Shown here one piece after another: positions 21,211-31,860 of a stretch of DNA of 64,000 bases. This stretch comes from Microvelia longipes (lineage: Eukaryota; Arthropoda; Insecta; Hemiptera; Veliidae). The DNA is taken from positions 21,418,085-21,482,084 of the forward strand of contig JACMZG010001863.1 of the NCBI GenBank assembly GCA_018340805.1, read 5' to 3'. How positions within the stretch are numbered: the first letter of the stretch is position 1; each line of letters begins with the position of its first letter. The position numbers and the translations under genes were made by a program. Under the pieces are notes generated by a model. The model was not told the origin of the DNA. It was given only the letters and a program-made list of their open reading frames with translations, and did no database searches.

Positions 21211-22398
21211 CATTATGTCTTTGTTTGTTATATGGAAGGTTTAACAATATAAAAAATCACACATTAGTAATTTTGATAGGGCGAAAATTGGAATGTGCGC
21301 ACTCTTTCTATATCCCCCTCTCTAAATGGCTTTAGTCCTTTCCTATTTTTTGATTACATAAAAATTGATAAATACGTGGAAATTTGATAAATAAATCATG
21401 ATGACGTCTTATTGCTTTGATATGAAGACAACCTAACTATTTAACACTCTGATCGACAATGCAGTCAAAGAACATCATCTGTTAATGATAAAATAATTTT
21501 TCTAACCTTATATTACTTAAGTAGTAATTAATCTTTTTTATCCTAAAGCAGTCGTAAAATGCTGGCTGTAAACTTAGGTTTTATTGCTTAAGACGAAGAG
21601 GCCCGAATCTAACATAAAATGCAAGCAATAATATTGAAACACCAAGAAGCTATTTACTAGTAATTAGTTGGTAAGTACACCTAGATAGTTTAATCGCTTT
21701 TTGCTATTTTCAAAGGAAATTAAGAAAGTATAAAATACTTTTCCCTCAGAAGGGAGAAAAAGTGAATTTTCTCCTTTTTTTAAGGTAAAAGTACATTATT
21801 ACACCCAATTCTAAAAAGGAGGGAAGCATGAAAGTTCATGTTTCCCTCCAGGGAATGATGAACTTTCATGTTTCCCGGCTTATTTAGCCCTTTGATAGCA
21901 CACTCGGCTATTATAATTAAAATCTCATGGTTCAATTTCAACAAAACGCACTTTGTTTTTATCAATTTACACTTATTCATTTAGCGATTTTTAATTTTTT
22001 TCTTTCAATTAATTATTTTTTATACGTAGCTACGCGTTATTTTCGGCTTATTATACAAAAAAAACGTTTATTTATAAACATAATCAAAGAAATAGTCTTA
22101 AATACTGAAGACTTTCAGAGGCGCCATATTTAAAATTAATTTGTTTTGTTGTTATTTAAAATGTATCAGTGTTGCCTGGATTTTAACGAAAATTAAGTTG
22201 GCTACTCTGTTTACCTCCATGACTTTGCAATAACAGCTGTTTTATATTCTCTTTTATTTGCAATTTAGATTGTTTGCCTTTATTATCAGTTAATTAAAAA
22301 GATTACTTTTCGTGAATTCATTTATCCATATTATATTCAGTTGCAATTTATAACGGGTACCGTTAAATATATTGTATCTTTTTCATTATTTTACAAAA
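21211..22398. other. No supportable gene; one long hairpin
   Basis: An imperfect 19 bp inverted repeat lies at 21821-21839 (GGGAAGCATGAAAGTTCAT) and 21858-21876 (ATGAACTTTCATGTTTCCC). GGGAGAAAA-type blocks nearby (21748-21775) link it loosely to the MITE ends at 22663 and 63505. The rest is AT-rich. Confidence 0.45.
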
Positions 22399-22503
22399 AT
22401 GAATGTTGAGAAAGACGATTCAAACATTGTAGATTTTGACGATATGTTTCCTTCGGATGATAATGTTTCAACGTCAAATGATCTTTCACATGAAGCAAGT
22501 ATT
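22399..22503 (+). CDS. Probable first coding exon of an unrecognised acidic protein
   Basis: ATG at 22399 has A at -3 (ACAAAAATG) and opens 35 codons of balanced composition, rich in Asp, Ser and Asn (MNVEKDDSNIVDFDDMF and following). This is unlike the Lys/Ile/Phe-rich chance ORFs elsewhere. Reading runs into ATT|GTAAGA, a good 5' splice donor at 22504. A pyrimidine-rich acceptor (TTTCTCTCTTCTAG) ends at 22644, giving a 141 bp intron and a phase-0 join. The downstream exon begins GGGAAAAACCTT and is then cut by an inserted MITE. I do not recognise the protein. The acidic N-terminus could be a nuclear or regulatory tail, but this is unsupported. RNA evidence would be decisive. Confidence 0.45.
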
Positions 22504-22644
22504 GTAAGATCTAATTTAATGCCATTAAAATGCCATTTTTAATTTATATTTCATTTCCAAACATATTGATGTTATGTTTTTCAATACATTAATAATAAAA
22601 TTACCTTTATTTTGTTGATTTTCTGTTTATTTTCTCTCTTCTAG

Positions 22645-22662
22645 GGGAAAAACCTTGTACGT
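22645..22662 (+). pseudogene. Start of exon 2 of the acidic protein gene, MITE-interrupted
   Basis: Four codons (Gly-Lys-Asn-Leu) follow the acceptor before GTACGT, the duplicated target of the MITE. Read through the insertion, the frame continues 23 more codons and stops inside the MITE (stop at 22726-22728). GTACGT could also have served as a 5' donor before the insertion. Either way the annotated 3' end of this gene is uncertain. Confidence 0.35.
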
Positions 22663-22874
22663 CCCACGGGAGAAATTAGTCATTACACCCCGATATATTT
22701 AACTCCCTCGTCTTCGCCACGGGATTAAATTGCATGGTTCCCTCGGCTAAAGCCTCAGGAACCAAATTTATAAACTCCTCGGCTTCGCTTCGTGGTTAAA
22801 CATCATGGTTCCCACGGCTAACGCCTTTGGAACCAACATAAACGCTAGGGCGTAATGACATGTTTTCTCCCTTG
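22663..22874. mobile_element. 212 bp MITE with GTACGT target duplication
   Basis: GTACGT at 22657-22662 and 22875-22880 flanks an element whose ends, CCACGGGAGAAA and the reverse complement CCAAGGGAGAAA, match in 11 of 12 bases. GTCATTAC and GTAATGAC follow further inward. The interior holds two GGTTCCC...GGAACC units with CTCGGCT/CGGCTAA blocks (22735-22762 and 22807-22834). There is no ORF of its own. A related element with GGGAGTAAAG ends is at 63505-63637. Confidence 0.75.
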
Positions 22875-22880
22875 GTACGT

Positions 22881-23560
22881 AAATAACTATCTATACTTTT
22901 CTCAAAGTAAAACTTTGAGAAACTTTATTACCTATTTGATCTGAGAGAATCAAATATGATTTCTCTCGACGTTGCTATGTTCATTTGCACTGTATGTAAC
23001 CAACGTTACTTAACTAATGTTTGGCGTATGATGATTTAAATGCTGTGTTTATAACCTCGGTTTTCTTTATAACTATTCACTTAGTTCGTCTGTGATATAA
23101 ATGGACATAAATTACCTTAAAATCTACCTTTTCCTCGCTTTTAAAAAAAGCATAAACGTTTCAAGTACATCACGTTTTTAGGGCACTTCGTGATTACCAT
23201 CTAAATAGTTATCTATACTCTTATTAAGCTAATGTATTTTAGAGCCCTGCTTTTTTTAAGTCCATAACTATTTTTATAGACCAAATAATACGTCTAAGCA
23301 TTAAAAATTTGTAATTGAAACTTGTATTGGAACTGAATACAAGCAGTTGTATATCAATAATTCTTGTTATTTCTCAAAACGAACTTTAATTACATTCCTA
23401 GTGTTGTCTTACATAATAGTATTTTGCCTTTATTATAGTTTTATCTAAAGTGGAAAACGTATAAGAACTTGCTAATGATGTAGACTTAATTCTTACACCC
23501 AAATAAGAATAATATTATGTCTAATTATAGGATTTGTAAAGTCTGACTTTAATTACATTG
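22881..23560. other. No supportable gene
   Basis: AT-rich sequence following the MITE. No clear continuation of the acidic-protein exon could be identified by eye. Confidence 0.35.
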
Positions 23561-23564
23561 CCGC

Positions 23565-23720
23565 CTTCGAGGTGATTCGGAACTTCTCTTTACCACATCA
23601 GGCTTCCTCGCTATCCTCAGGGTATGAAAAAGGCTGAGTAATTCATTACTAGCTGTCAAGTACTGACGCAGACTACGCCCTATGCTCCTTCTACCCCAGA
23701 GATCCAAGCTTATAACCGAA
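23565..23720 (+). mobile_element. 5S-like repeat family fragment
   Basis: GGTGATTCGGAACTTCTC, then CACATCAGGCTTCCTCGC and TATCCTCAG, recall the left end of the 26653 copy. A segment with AGTACTGACGCAGACTACGC and CTATGCTCC corresponds to its 5S-like module (minus-strand sense). Heavily diverged. Confidence 0.5.
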
Positions 23721-26650
23721 CGATAATCTATTTTCTAATAGATTATTTAAAATAGATTATCTATTTTACTTTACTATATATTCTCTCTTTTTATTCCTTA
23801 AATTTTTAAACGTTCACTTCTCTCTCTCTAATATTTATATTTATTTAAACTTGATTTTTAACTAAAGAGCATTGTTTCATGGCAAACAATCATATTTAAT
23901 AATTTTTTCATGAGCAACTAATCTTCAAAGTAGCATTCCTTATACATTAAGAACCTTAATAAAATAAAAGCTTACAGCTTACCCAAATAAGCTTACGATA
24001 ACCTAAATATTTGGCAGGCCTATCTAGCACACTAACTCCAGAACATAGAGCTAAGTAGCGTGTCTAGACCACATCATAACCGGCCAATTTGATTTTCTTC
24101 GCCTTTTAATACACGAATAATGTAGCATGTTAAAAACTAATTTGCTGAAATAAAATTACATCCAACGTATCCATTTAGTTTTAATTTACTCCAATTTTCA
24201 CTTAAATTATTTCATGTTTTTCATGTTCTGATCCTATTTTGTGACTTTTATGTAATCATGACTCAATTTTATTTTTAAGTCCAAGAATGCTTTATAATTC
24301 CCAAATTCTGTAGAGTATAAATAACTCTATGCGGACACACAACACAACTTAAATATTGCATTATGTTTTTAATTTCACATAAATTCAGTGCTACTATTTT
24401 CCTAAATCTAGTATTATTAGTCTCTGTAAATACTTACTATTAGGTAATGAACGACTTTTATTCTACAATGTTTTTTATAAACAGGAACAATATATTTCAA
24501 TCCATTTGGATCATCTTCAGGAACTAAAAAACAAAGTACAAAAATATTACTAAAAACATACAAAATACAAAATAATAAGACAGGAACCAAACATTAATGT
24601 CAAGTATTAAACTTAACAAATTATACTTACTATAAAACTACTAAAAAAGCTACATTAACAATAAATAAAAAACTAAAAACAATTCAACAGAAATAAACTT
24701 TAAAAGCCTATAACAGAGTTAAACACTGTAAATACCTTAAAATGAGGGCAAGGTAATGATTGATTTGTGTTTTTAAGCCAAAAGTAAGGTATTTTTGCAA
24801 TTGACAAACTTGTTTAATGTCAATACTTAAGCTGCAATTTTAATTTAATAATTTTCAATTTTTACATTTTGGCACTTATTTCCTCCAAAATAGGCCTTAG
24901 GCCAAAATATTCAAAATGTATTATATTCTCATAGAACCCAAAAAAGCCCAGTAAAGTATACCTCCCAATTTAATTTTTTCTATTCATGCGTAAAATTTGG
25001 TGTTGAATGCGACACCCGAAGTTAACGCATAGAACTTCGTGCGTGTTTCATGCACTTATTTTTAGAGCTATAAACCTCTAAAAATAAGTTCCCTTTACAA
25101 AAATGATCCCAAGTTTCATTAATTTTTGTTTAATGGTTCAACATTAAAGCGAGGAAGACTCTCCTTATTTGCTTATAAGACTCTGTATTATAAGCAAATA
25201 AAATTGTTTAATAATAATATAAAAATATTTTATCCCCCCCCTCTCCTCCAAAAAAACTGAAAATACATTGCGGCAACTAACATAAATAGACACTAGTATA
25301 CAGACTCATAGAAGGAGACATGGATGTTCTAAAATTAGAATGGGTTTAATTCTTGAACTTGGAATTATCAAAGCTACTTGAGCTTAATTGAGACTTGGAA
25401 AGATACACGTTCCAATAATTAAATGATTTTCATAAATGTAAATTTTACTCAATAAAGTATAGAAAATAAACTTAAATCTGGTAATAAAATTTTGCGGTGG
25501 ACTTGGCTTCATAAAATGCTTGGTTAACATTCATTTTAAGATAAAATTCTCAGGGGTAACTATAAACCTTTCTTGGGACTTAAATTATATTATATCTGAC
25601 ACTTTCTCTCTCTTTGTGGGGCATTCGGGCTGTAACCCTACCCAACCGAGAGAGGAAAATGTGGGGCCGGTGTTAATGGGGGCAAACCTTGGGAGGCAAG
25701 CCACCCCAGGCTGAGGGATATGATAAACGAGACCCAAGGGAACCCTTATAAAATTCTTATATAAGAACAAGGATCCTGTGAACCTTTATTTAAATTGTAT
25801 TATTTCAATATGCTTTGCAATTATTTTCACTTATAAACTCATTTATGATCACCTCTTTAATTAATTTAACTACTAATTATAATAATTACTCTTAAATCAT
25901 TCTTTAGTCAGTGAAAAGGCTCAAATTAATACTATATCCTACCTCACTTAAAATATCACGAGGCTGTGAAATTTCTAATTTTTAGAAATCTTTACCAAGA
26001 ATTCATATCCCCTTGAAAGCCTTGAAGAACAGTGCTGACAAAGTTAAAGGTAAACTTCTTTCTTTTTTTTAGGAATGGCTTAAAATGTAAAAGATTCAAG
26101 ATCCTATATGCTACATTTTTATTTGCTCTACCTAGAACTCTAGACTAGCATGTAATTTAGTTTTATTAGTATTAGAACTTTTATAAAACCTTCATGTATG
26201 TATTAAATCAACGTTCATATTTATAAACGTGAAACCGTCGTATGCATATGTCACTAATATTATCTGCGATGTATTTAGCAACTGGTATTTAGATTTAAGG
26301 GAATTTTCAATAGAAAAGTTCGCATATTTATAAGAATACACTGATAAAAGCGATATTGAATACATAAGTAATTTTCCTATGCCAGTCTTGTGTCCGGTTA
26401 ATGCACTGCGACTATAGATATCTTTCATATATGTCTATCTATTAAAGAAGAAGCAATAGTTATAGAAAGATACAGTTAGATTGAGGATCATTGCACGGCA
26501 TGATACAAATCAATATGTATTACACTTGAAGTTATTTATTATTCTATGAATGCATTTTAACATCGGTTCTCTAGACTTTCTTGACCATGTTAAAGAGACA
26601 ATGGGAAATATCATAAAGTTACATCCTGCAGTTATGCAATAAAACAAAAA
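23721..26650. other. Gene-poor stretch with one GC-rich island
   Basis: Apart from the hammerhead-like remnant at 24487, the only unusual part is a GC-rich island at 25605-25740. It reads open on both strands (plus: GHSGCNPTQPREENVGPV; minus: LVYHIPQPGVACLPRF) and may be a fragment of an element ORF. I cannot place it. Confidence 0.4.
24487..24531 (-). ncRNA. Hammerhead-like core, probably degenerate
   Basis: On the minus strand CTGAAGA is followed by T, a 5 bp stem (GATCC with GGATT, one G-U pair), then GAAA and a short ATATAT. This has the same layout, including the extra T, as the motif at 8671. No convincing stem I can be formed. It is probably a remnant of a Penelope-like terminal repeat. 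Confidence 0.35.
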
Positions 26651-26652
26651 AA

Positions 26653-27094
26653 ATCGGGTACGGGGTACTTTGGAACTTTTTCTCACCACATCGAATGCGC
26701 TACGCTCATTTTCCATACTTCGGACTCGCTTCGCTCGTCTTCAGAATATACAATTCATCAAATGTACCCCAACATCTCTTCGGACTCGCCTGACTTGTCC
26801 TCAGATATTAAATACATTCCTTTCACTCTCAGCAGTCACCCATCCAGGCACTGACTACGCTTGATGCTGCTTTTATGATCAAAGAAAAATCATAGATATA
26901 CTTCTCGCATTGAAAAGAAACTTATTGTACTTATTTATTACATAAAGGTTAACACTTGTACTAATTTTTAACTCAATTAGATTATTTTCCGATTTTTTAA
27001 TTAAAAACAAAATCATTCCTGTGACATCCCGGTTTCGGATTTTTTTGCAAACACAATACTTTTCCTATATACCTACGGTATAAATGAGGAAAAG
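26653..27094 (+). mobile_element. 5S-rRNA-like repeat family, copy with internal deletion
   Basis: The left end CGGGTACGGGGTACTTTGGA is followed by CGGACTCGCTTCGCTCGTCT, a minus-strand 5S-like module (26830-26880), then CCCGGTTTCGGATTTTTTTG and the right end TACGGTATAAATGAGGAAAA. It is about 440 bp against about 800 bp for the opposite-strand copy at 27600-28396. The missing part is the CTGTCTGT/TTATCATC interior. Confidence 0.75.
26830..26880 (-). ncRNA. 5S rRNA-like module
   Basis: Reading the minus strand, AAGCAGCATCAAGCGTAGTC and then AGTGCCTGGATGGGTGACTG closely follow the internal control region of eukaryotic 5S rRNA (an AAGCNNCGTCGNGC box, then TGGATGGGTGACC). 5S-derived RNA polymerase III promoters define the SINE3 class. 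This is a pseudogene-like module inside a repeat, not a functional 5S gene. Confidence 0.65.
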
Positions 27095-27599
27095 TAATAA
27101 TCTATTAACAAACTATTTAATAGTTTACAAAGGACAACAAATAATGAAAATATCTACAAAGAGTGCACTATAATATTGGAAAGTGATCGTTCTTTGCACT
27201 CCTGAGAATGACTGACGATAGCCGGATGCGGTGGAAAGATAACTTTAAAGTAAATTTATTAATAAACTTTTTTGTGAAAAGACTATTTATTTATCTATTA
27301 TGAAAATAGCAACGTTTTATACTCTATACTATGGTTTATTTTAGCGTTTTCAAAGCAAATGTAGCTTATGAGATCGTAGGTATGGAAGGAGAAAGAGAGG
27401 AAATGTTTATCTATTATCAGTATATAATATCCTAAATTTCAACGTATTACTTTAAGGAAAACAGACAAGCTTATAGATAAAAGTGTAATATATACAGATT
27501 TCAAACAATTATAAAAATATGCTTCTCCTGCTAATATAATCAGTATCTACTTAGTAATAATTTTCACATATTTTAAAACTTTAAAATACATTTCATATA

Positions 27600-28396
27600 T
27601 ATTTTTCTTCTCCTCATTTATACCAAAGGTATATAGAACAAATATTGTGTTTGCGTAAAATTCGAAACCGGGATGTCATCGGAATTAACAGTTTCAGGTG
27701 TATTTAAGGGTTTTCTAAGTGGTTTTCTCGGAGTTGTCTGTCTGACTATGTTCGTGTGTCTGTTATCATCATTGTTCCCAGTTCATTTATAGTATAGACT
27801 TGAAACTTTGTACAAAACTCAGTCTATAGGTTTACTTGTGCTATTCGGAAAAAATATATAACGTCATCACCCTAAAAAATTTCGAAAATACATAAAACGT
27901 TGGAAAATTATGCGATCGGATTTGGCACGCATGTAGCTATGTACAATACAGACATTTGTGTCTAGTTTAATTTAGTTATCAGCATTTGTTCAATTTTTAT
28001 TAAATGACTTGTATACGTTTTTTAAAAAAACTTAAAAAGTCAGAAAATGATTCAGTAAAGTTGAAATTTGGTACAAGAGTATTTCTTTGCACAATAAAGA
28101 AGTACATCAAGTCCGTTATATCTATGATTTTTGGATGATAAGTGCATCCATGATTTGGATGACAAGTACATCCATGATTTTTGATGGAACATACGCTCGA
28201 TGCTTCTTAATATCGAGCGTGTACAGTGCCTGGATAGGTGACCGCTGGGAATAAAACGGATGTATTTACTATCGAAGGAGGAGTGAAGCGAGTCCGGAGA
28301 CGTGTTGCAGTATAAATTTAACGACTTGTATATTCTGAGGACGAGCGAAGCGAGGCCGAAGTGATAAGGTAATGTTCCGAGGTACCCGATACCCAT
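27600..28396 (-). mobile_element. 5S-rRNA-like repeat family, longest copy
   Basis: About 800 bp. One end is CTCCTCATTTATACC (27611-27625), the other is GGTACCCGATACCC (28381-28394). The interior has GAAACCGGGATGTCATCGG, TTGTCTGTCTGACTATG, GTGTCTGTTATCATC, TGAAACTTTGTACAAAA and the 5S-like module at 28190-28252. The flank GAGGACGAGCGAAGCGAGGC is shared with the other copies. A minus-strand ORF of 114 codons (28052-28396) lies wholly within it and looks fortuitous. Confidence 0.75.
28190..28252 (+). ncRNA. 5S rRNA-like module
   Basis: AGTGCCTGGATAGGTGACCG and then CTGGGAATA follow the 5S rRNA box C region (TACTTGGATGGGTGACCGCNTGGGAATA). Upstream a GCTTCTTAATATCGAGCG block occupies the place of the box A/intermediate element. 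The block CGCTCGAT...ATCGAGCG forms a hairpin that normal 5S rRNA does not have. Oriented so that Pol III transcription would run toward 28396. Confidence 0.7.
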
Positions 28397-28637
28397 TTTT
28401 TCACATAAAATGTATTAACATTTAACAAAAAATATTTTAAACACGTAAAGAAAGATTAGAAAAAAATCACCCTTTGCAGTAAAGAAGTCTTTAAATTTTA
28501 TGTTAAAATTTCATGTTTATGTACAGGATTTGTAATTTTCGTTTAATTTCAGTATGCTTGGTAAAGAAATTGCACGCATGTGTATAAGTGTAACAGTGTA
28601 AAAATAAGTCTATATTAATGACCTTTACAATATCTGT

Positions 28638-28871
28638 TAGGTTCGGTTCAGTAGTGCTTAAGGGTGGAGAAAGTATGCAGAGGAACCCCTAACTCTTGTT
28701 TCGCCTAGTTTAGCCTACTGTACCAGACAAACAGGACAAACAGGCTCCCCCGGAACCACAGCGAGCTAAGCAAGTTCGTAATGTGGAAGGATCTTGAAGC
28801 AGACTTATTTAGGTCGTGAGCATTCTGAAACGATAGTAACCGGTTTCAGCTCCATCGAACTATCCATAAGC
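28638..28871 (+). repeat. Dispersed repeat family C, copy 2
   Basis: Second copy of the repeat at 3893-4139: GGTTCAGTAGTGCTTA, ACAGGACAAACAGGCTCC, AACCACAGCGAGCTAAGCA and AGTAACCGGTTTCAGCTCCA. It lies about 240 bp after the 5S-like copy. Confidence 0.7.
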
Positions 28872-29007
28872 GGAGCAATTGGTATTTAACTAAATTATGA
28901 CTTAATCACCAGTGAGTAAAAAGGAGGTTTATTCACTATACATATATTGGGTGTAAGATAATTGTTCAAAGCTATATAATATAAGGTTGTATATATGCTT
29001 ATGATGT

Positions 29008-29090
29008 TCCTGTGACGCTAGGCGATAAAAATTCGCGTCTGCCCGAGGAGCCGGTGCCAGGTAGCAGATACGGGGCGATGGCCTGTATTT
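29008..29090. repeat. Decayed copy of the hairpin-cluster right end
   Basis: GAGGAGCCGG and TAGCAGATACGGGGCGATGG, then CCTGTATTTT, align with the right part of the GC hairpin cluster (TAGCGGCTACGGGCCGAAGG, CCCGTATTTC at 5088-5118). The hairpins themselves are eroded here. Confidence 0.5.
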
Positions 29091-29249
29091 TATGCTCTAA
29101 ACTCTAAGGAAAATAACCTAAAACATATTTGGTTCCAAAAAGGAATCCGGGCTGTCAACAGGATCGAGTTAAAGCATTCGATTTGGAAAGTTGTCGACAT
29201 TTAAGTACATATTGTATTTGTATTGCTTCTTGGGTTAGATTTTGAATCT

Positions 29250-29525
29250 TTATACTTTTCCTCACTAACTACGTAGGTATATAGGAAAACTATGACGTAA
29301 AAATTGGAAACCGAGGTTCATCATAACTATACGCTTCAGGCACTTTTATGATGTTGTAAAAGGGTTTTATTATGCTGCCTGTCTGTCTGTCTATGTGAGT
29401 GTGTGTGTCTATATGTCTATGTCAGTCAGAACTCCCCCTGTGTAGTACCTTCGGTACCTGTGTAGTACTTTTCGGGTACCTTCGTATACCCGATATAAAC
29501 AATCAGGTATCTTGTACCCGATTTG
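29250..29525 (-). mobile_element. 5S-like repeat family fragment
   Basis: TTTTCCTCACTAACTACGTAG..TATATAGGAAAA, CTGTCTGTCTGTCTATGTGA and terminal GGTACC/GTACCCGATTTGC blocks match the 27600-28396 copy in the same orientation. The middle and the 5S-like module are missing. GTACC repeats near 29445-29525 are locally multiplied. Confidence 0.6.
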
Positions 29526-30304
29526 CAATATTCGCATTGTCGCAAAAGATGTCAAAATTTAATTGAAAACAACATAAATCTTTTTTTAAGTTTAAAATGA
29601 AACATATAATAGTAATAATAATTATTATTATTAACAGTTATATTGAACTGAAAAATAAACCTTAAAAAATGTAAGAAGAAGAACTTATTATATAATGTTT
29701 TAGGCGTCGCTGTTGGATTACAATTACCAAAGAAATCGTACTCTAACAACTTATAGTATGAAAGCCTAATTTAGTATATGTGTTTTATAGCTATCATAAT
29801 CAAAAAACAATTGTTACTCAAAACTGAAGGCAGAATTGTTCATTTTTGTATTGATTTAACGTAATTTATTCTGTGAATTAATACTGAAAATATGGTTAGA
29901 ACTATTTAGACAACAAAATTTTTCATTTCAGATTTATATTTTACTTGGAAATTTTAGTTAGTTGATAAGGATTAGGTTTTGTTGAAAACACAAAGGACAA
30001 AAGATGTAAAACACAATGGCTTCATTGAAAAACTTCAACCGCTGTTTTTCTTTATCGACTTTCTTAAGAAAAACTTCTAGTTACATCTGCGCCGCAGTCG
30101 TTGTAAAAAAAATCTAAGAATAAAAATCTGTTCTTTTATTATTTTCATTGATGTGGGTACAGTACAAATTTATTTAGTTTTGTATAAGAATAAAAGGTTT
30201 TAATATCAATATATAATTATTATGTAGAGCATAATAGAGCGGCATTGTTTTCATAGAAGTTTTTGTTAGGTCTTCATAAATTCTGCTAAATATTGTATAC
30301 GAAT
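29526..30304. other. No supportable gene
   Basis: AT-rich sequence without a recognisable feature. Confidence 0.4.
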
Positions 30305-30306
30305 AT

Positions 30307-30387
<81 letters not shown>

Positions 30388-30397
30388 TATATATTAT

Positions 30398-30446
<49 letters not shown>
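30305..30446. repeat. (TA)n microsatellite
   Basis: TA repeats with occasional TAAT or TTAT phase changes. Confidence 0.95.
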
Positions 30447-30448
<2 letters not shown>

Positions 30449-30519
30449 TTTACTTATTGTGCCCTTTAAACTTAATATAAAAGGGATTGTTAAAATTATG
30501 TAATATTTTATTTTTTTAC

Positions 30520-30640
30520 TTTTTCTTACCTACTTTAGCAGGTATAAAGAAAAAGTAATGTGATCACCTAAAAATTAAAAACTGAGGTTTCATCATAATT
30601 ATCTATTAAAGGCATTTTTCGATGCCTTTAATGGCGATAA
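30520..30640 (-). mobile_element. 5S-like repeat family end fragment
   Basis: CTTACCTACTTTAGCAGGTATAAAGAAAAAGT-type sequence, AAAACTGAGGTTTCATCATA, and then an AAAGGCATTTTTCGATGCCTTT palindrome (30610-30631) match the start of the 29250 copy. Truncated. Confidence 0.45.
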
Positions 30641-30790
30641 ATTCGCCAGGCTTGCAGACTTCCACGCCAGACTTAATAGTTGAGAACTAAAGTGTTGCCT
30701 AGTCTGCTGATAATCCCGTTAATCTAAAACCAATCCATGAATATTTATATCTAACAGCAAGTATCGACTTTAGCTGATTCTTCAATTGTT
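30640..30790 (+). mobile_element. Decayed Penelope-like terminal repeat (single arm)
   Basis: From AGTTGAGAACTAAAGTGTTG through TATTTATATCTAACAGCAAG to GCTGATTCTTCAATT, this follows the right arm at 8650-8765 base for base with scattered changes. The hammerhead core has decayed (CTGATAA for CTGATGA, and stem II and GAAA are altered), so it should be inactive. Confidence 0.7.
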
Positions 30791-31519
30791 TATTTGATTT
30801 GCGGTTATTATAGCCTCATTAATTTTAATTACATTGAATTTGGATTATTTTGTTTATAATGGAGAGTATTGTTACATCTTGATAGACATTTCGTAATCAA
30901 GTTCATCTTATTGTTTTACGACTCTAATTTTTGTTATTTGTTAAGGAACTCATTTTATACGACAAGTTTATTGTTATTTTATTAGGGTAGTAAAAGTTTA
31001 ATTGCTGGTAATACAATGATTATTAATGTACTGTAATAATATAAGACAACCCAATTTTATTTACTTTTTATGATAAAATATTGGAAACTGAGTTTTTTAA
31101 CGATTCTGACTATTATAGACTTTTTAATTGCTCTCTTCATATAGTCTAGTCTGTCAGTTTTGTAAAATTTTTCTTCTAAGATAACTTAATTATTACTTTA
31201 TTTGTTTTTTATTCTATATTATTTTGTCCCCAAAACGTATAAATATACCTTCCAGAATAAATTTATTGTTGAAGGGAAAGCTAAATATTTTATGTTGAGA
31301 TATAAATAATAAATCAAACCTTCTTAGTAAATTTCACGCGCAGGAAAGAAATAGGAGGAGCTGTGTTAAAACTTCATTTGTATTATCTTGGAATCTAGGA
31401 TGTATCCCACATGAAATATTGATTTGTCGAACATGCTTGGTCCATAAAAGATTTCAAACTTCAGTTTTTGAAACTGGAGTACAGAAAAGAATTACACCTC
31501 GAATTCTATAAGGTAGTTT
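30791..31519. other. No supportable gene
   Basis: AT-rich, no structure noticed. Confidence 0.4.
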
Positions 31520-31860
31520 GCTTATTTTTACTTTCCCTACAGACCGTAGATATGTAGGAAAAGTATTGTGTTTGGAAAAAAATCCATAACCGGGATGTCG
31601 CACGGATTATCCGTTTTAGGTGTTTTTGAGACCTCCTAAGTGGTTTTCACAAAGTTGTCTGTCTGTATGAGTGTGTCTCTCTGTTATCATCGTAGCTGTA
31701 TTTATGTTAGAGAGTTGAAACTTTGTACAAAAATCAGACTATAGGTCTAGTTGTGATATTCGGAAAATATTTTTTTATGATGTCATTAACCTGGAATTTT
31801 CGAAAATTTATAAAATGATGAGGAAATGTTCCAATGACCGCGTACATGATTTTTTTATTT
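31520..31860 (-). mobile_element. 5S-like repeat family fragment
   Basis: AGACCGTAGATATGTAGGAAAA, AACCGGGATGTCGCACGGAT, AGTTGTCTGTCTGTATGAGT, TGTTATCATCGTAGCTGTAT and TTGAAACTTTGTACAAAA match the first half of the 27600 copy in the same orientation. It stops before the 5S-like module. Confidence 0.7.

Noticed and set aside
28052..28396. 114-codon minus-strand ORF
   Set aside because: It lies entirely inside a dispersed 5S-like repeat copy and is not kept open in the other copies.
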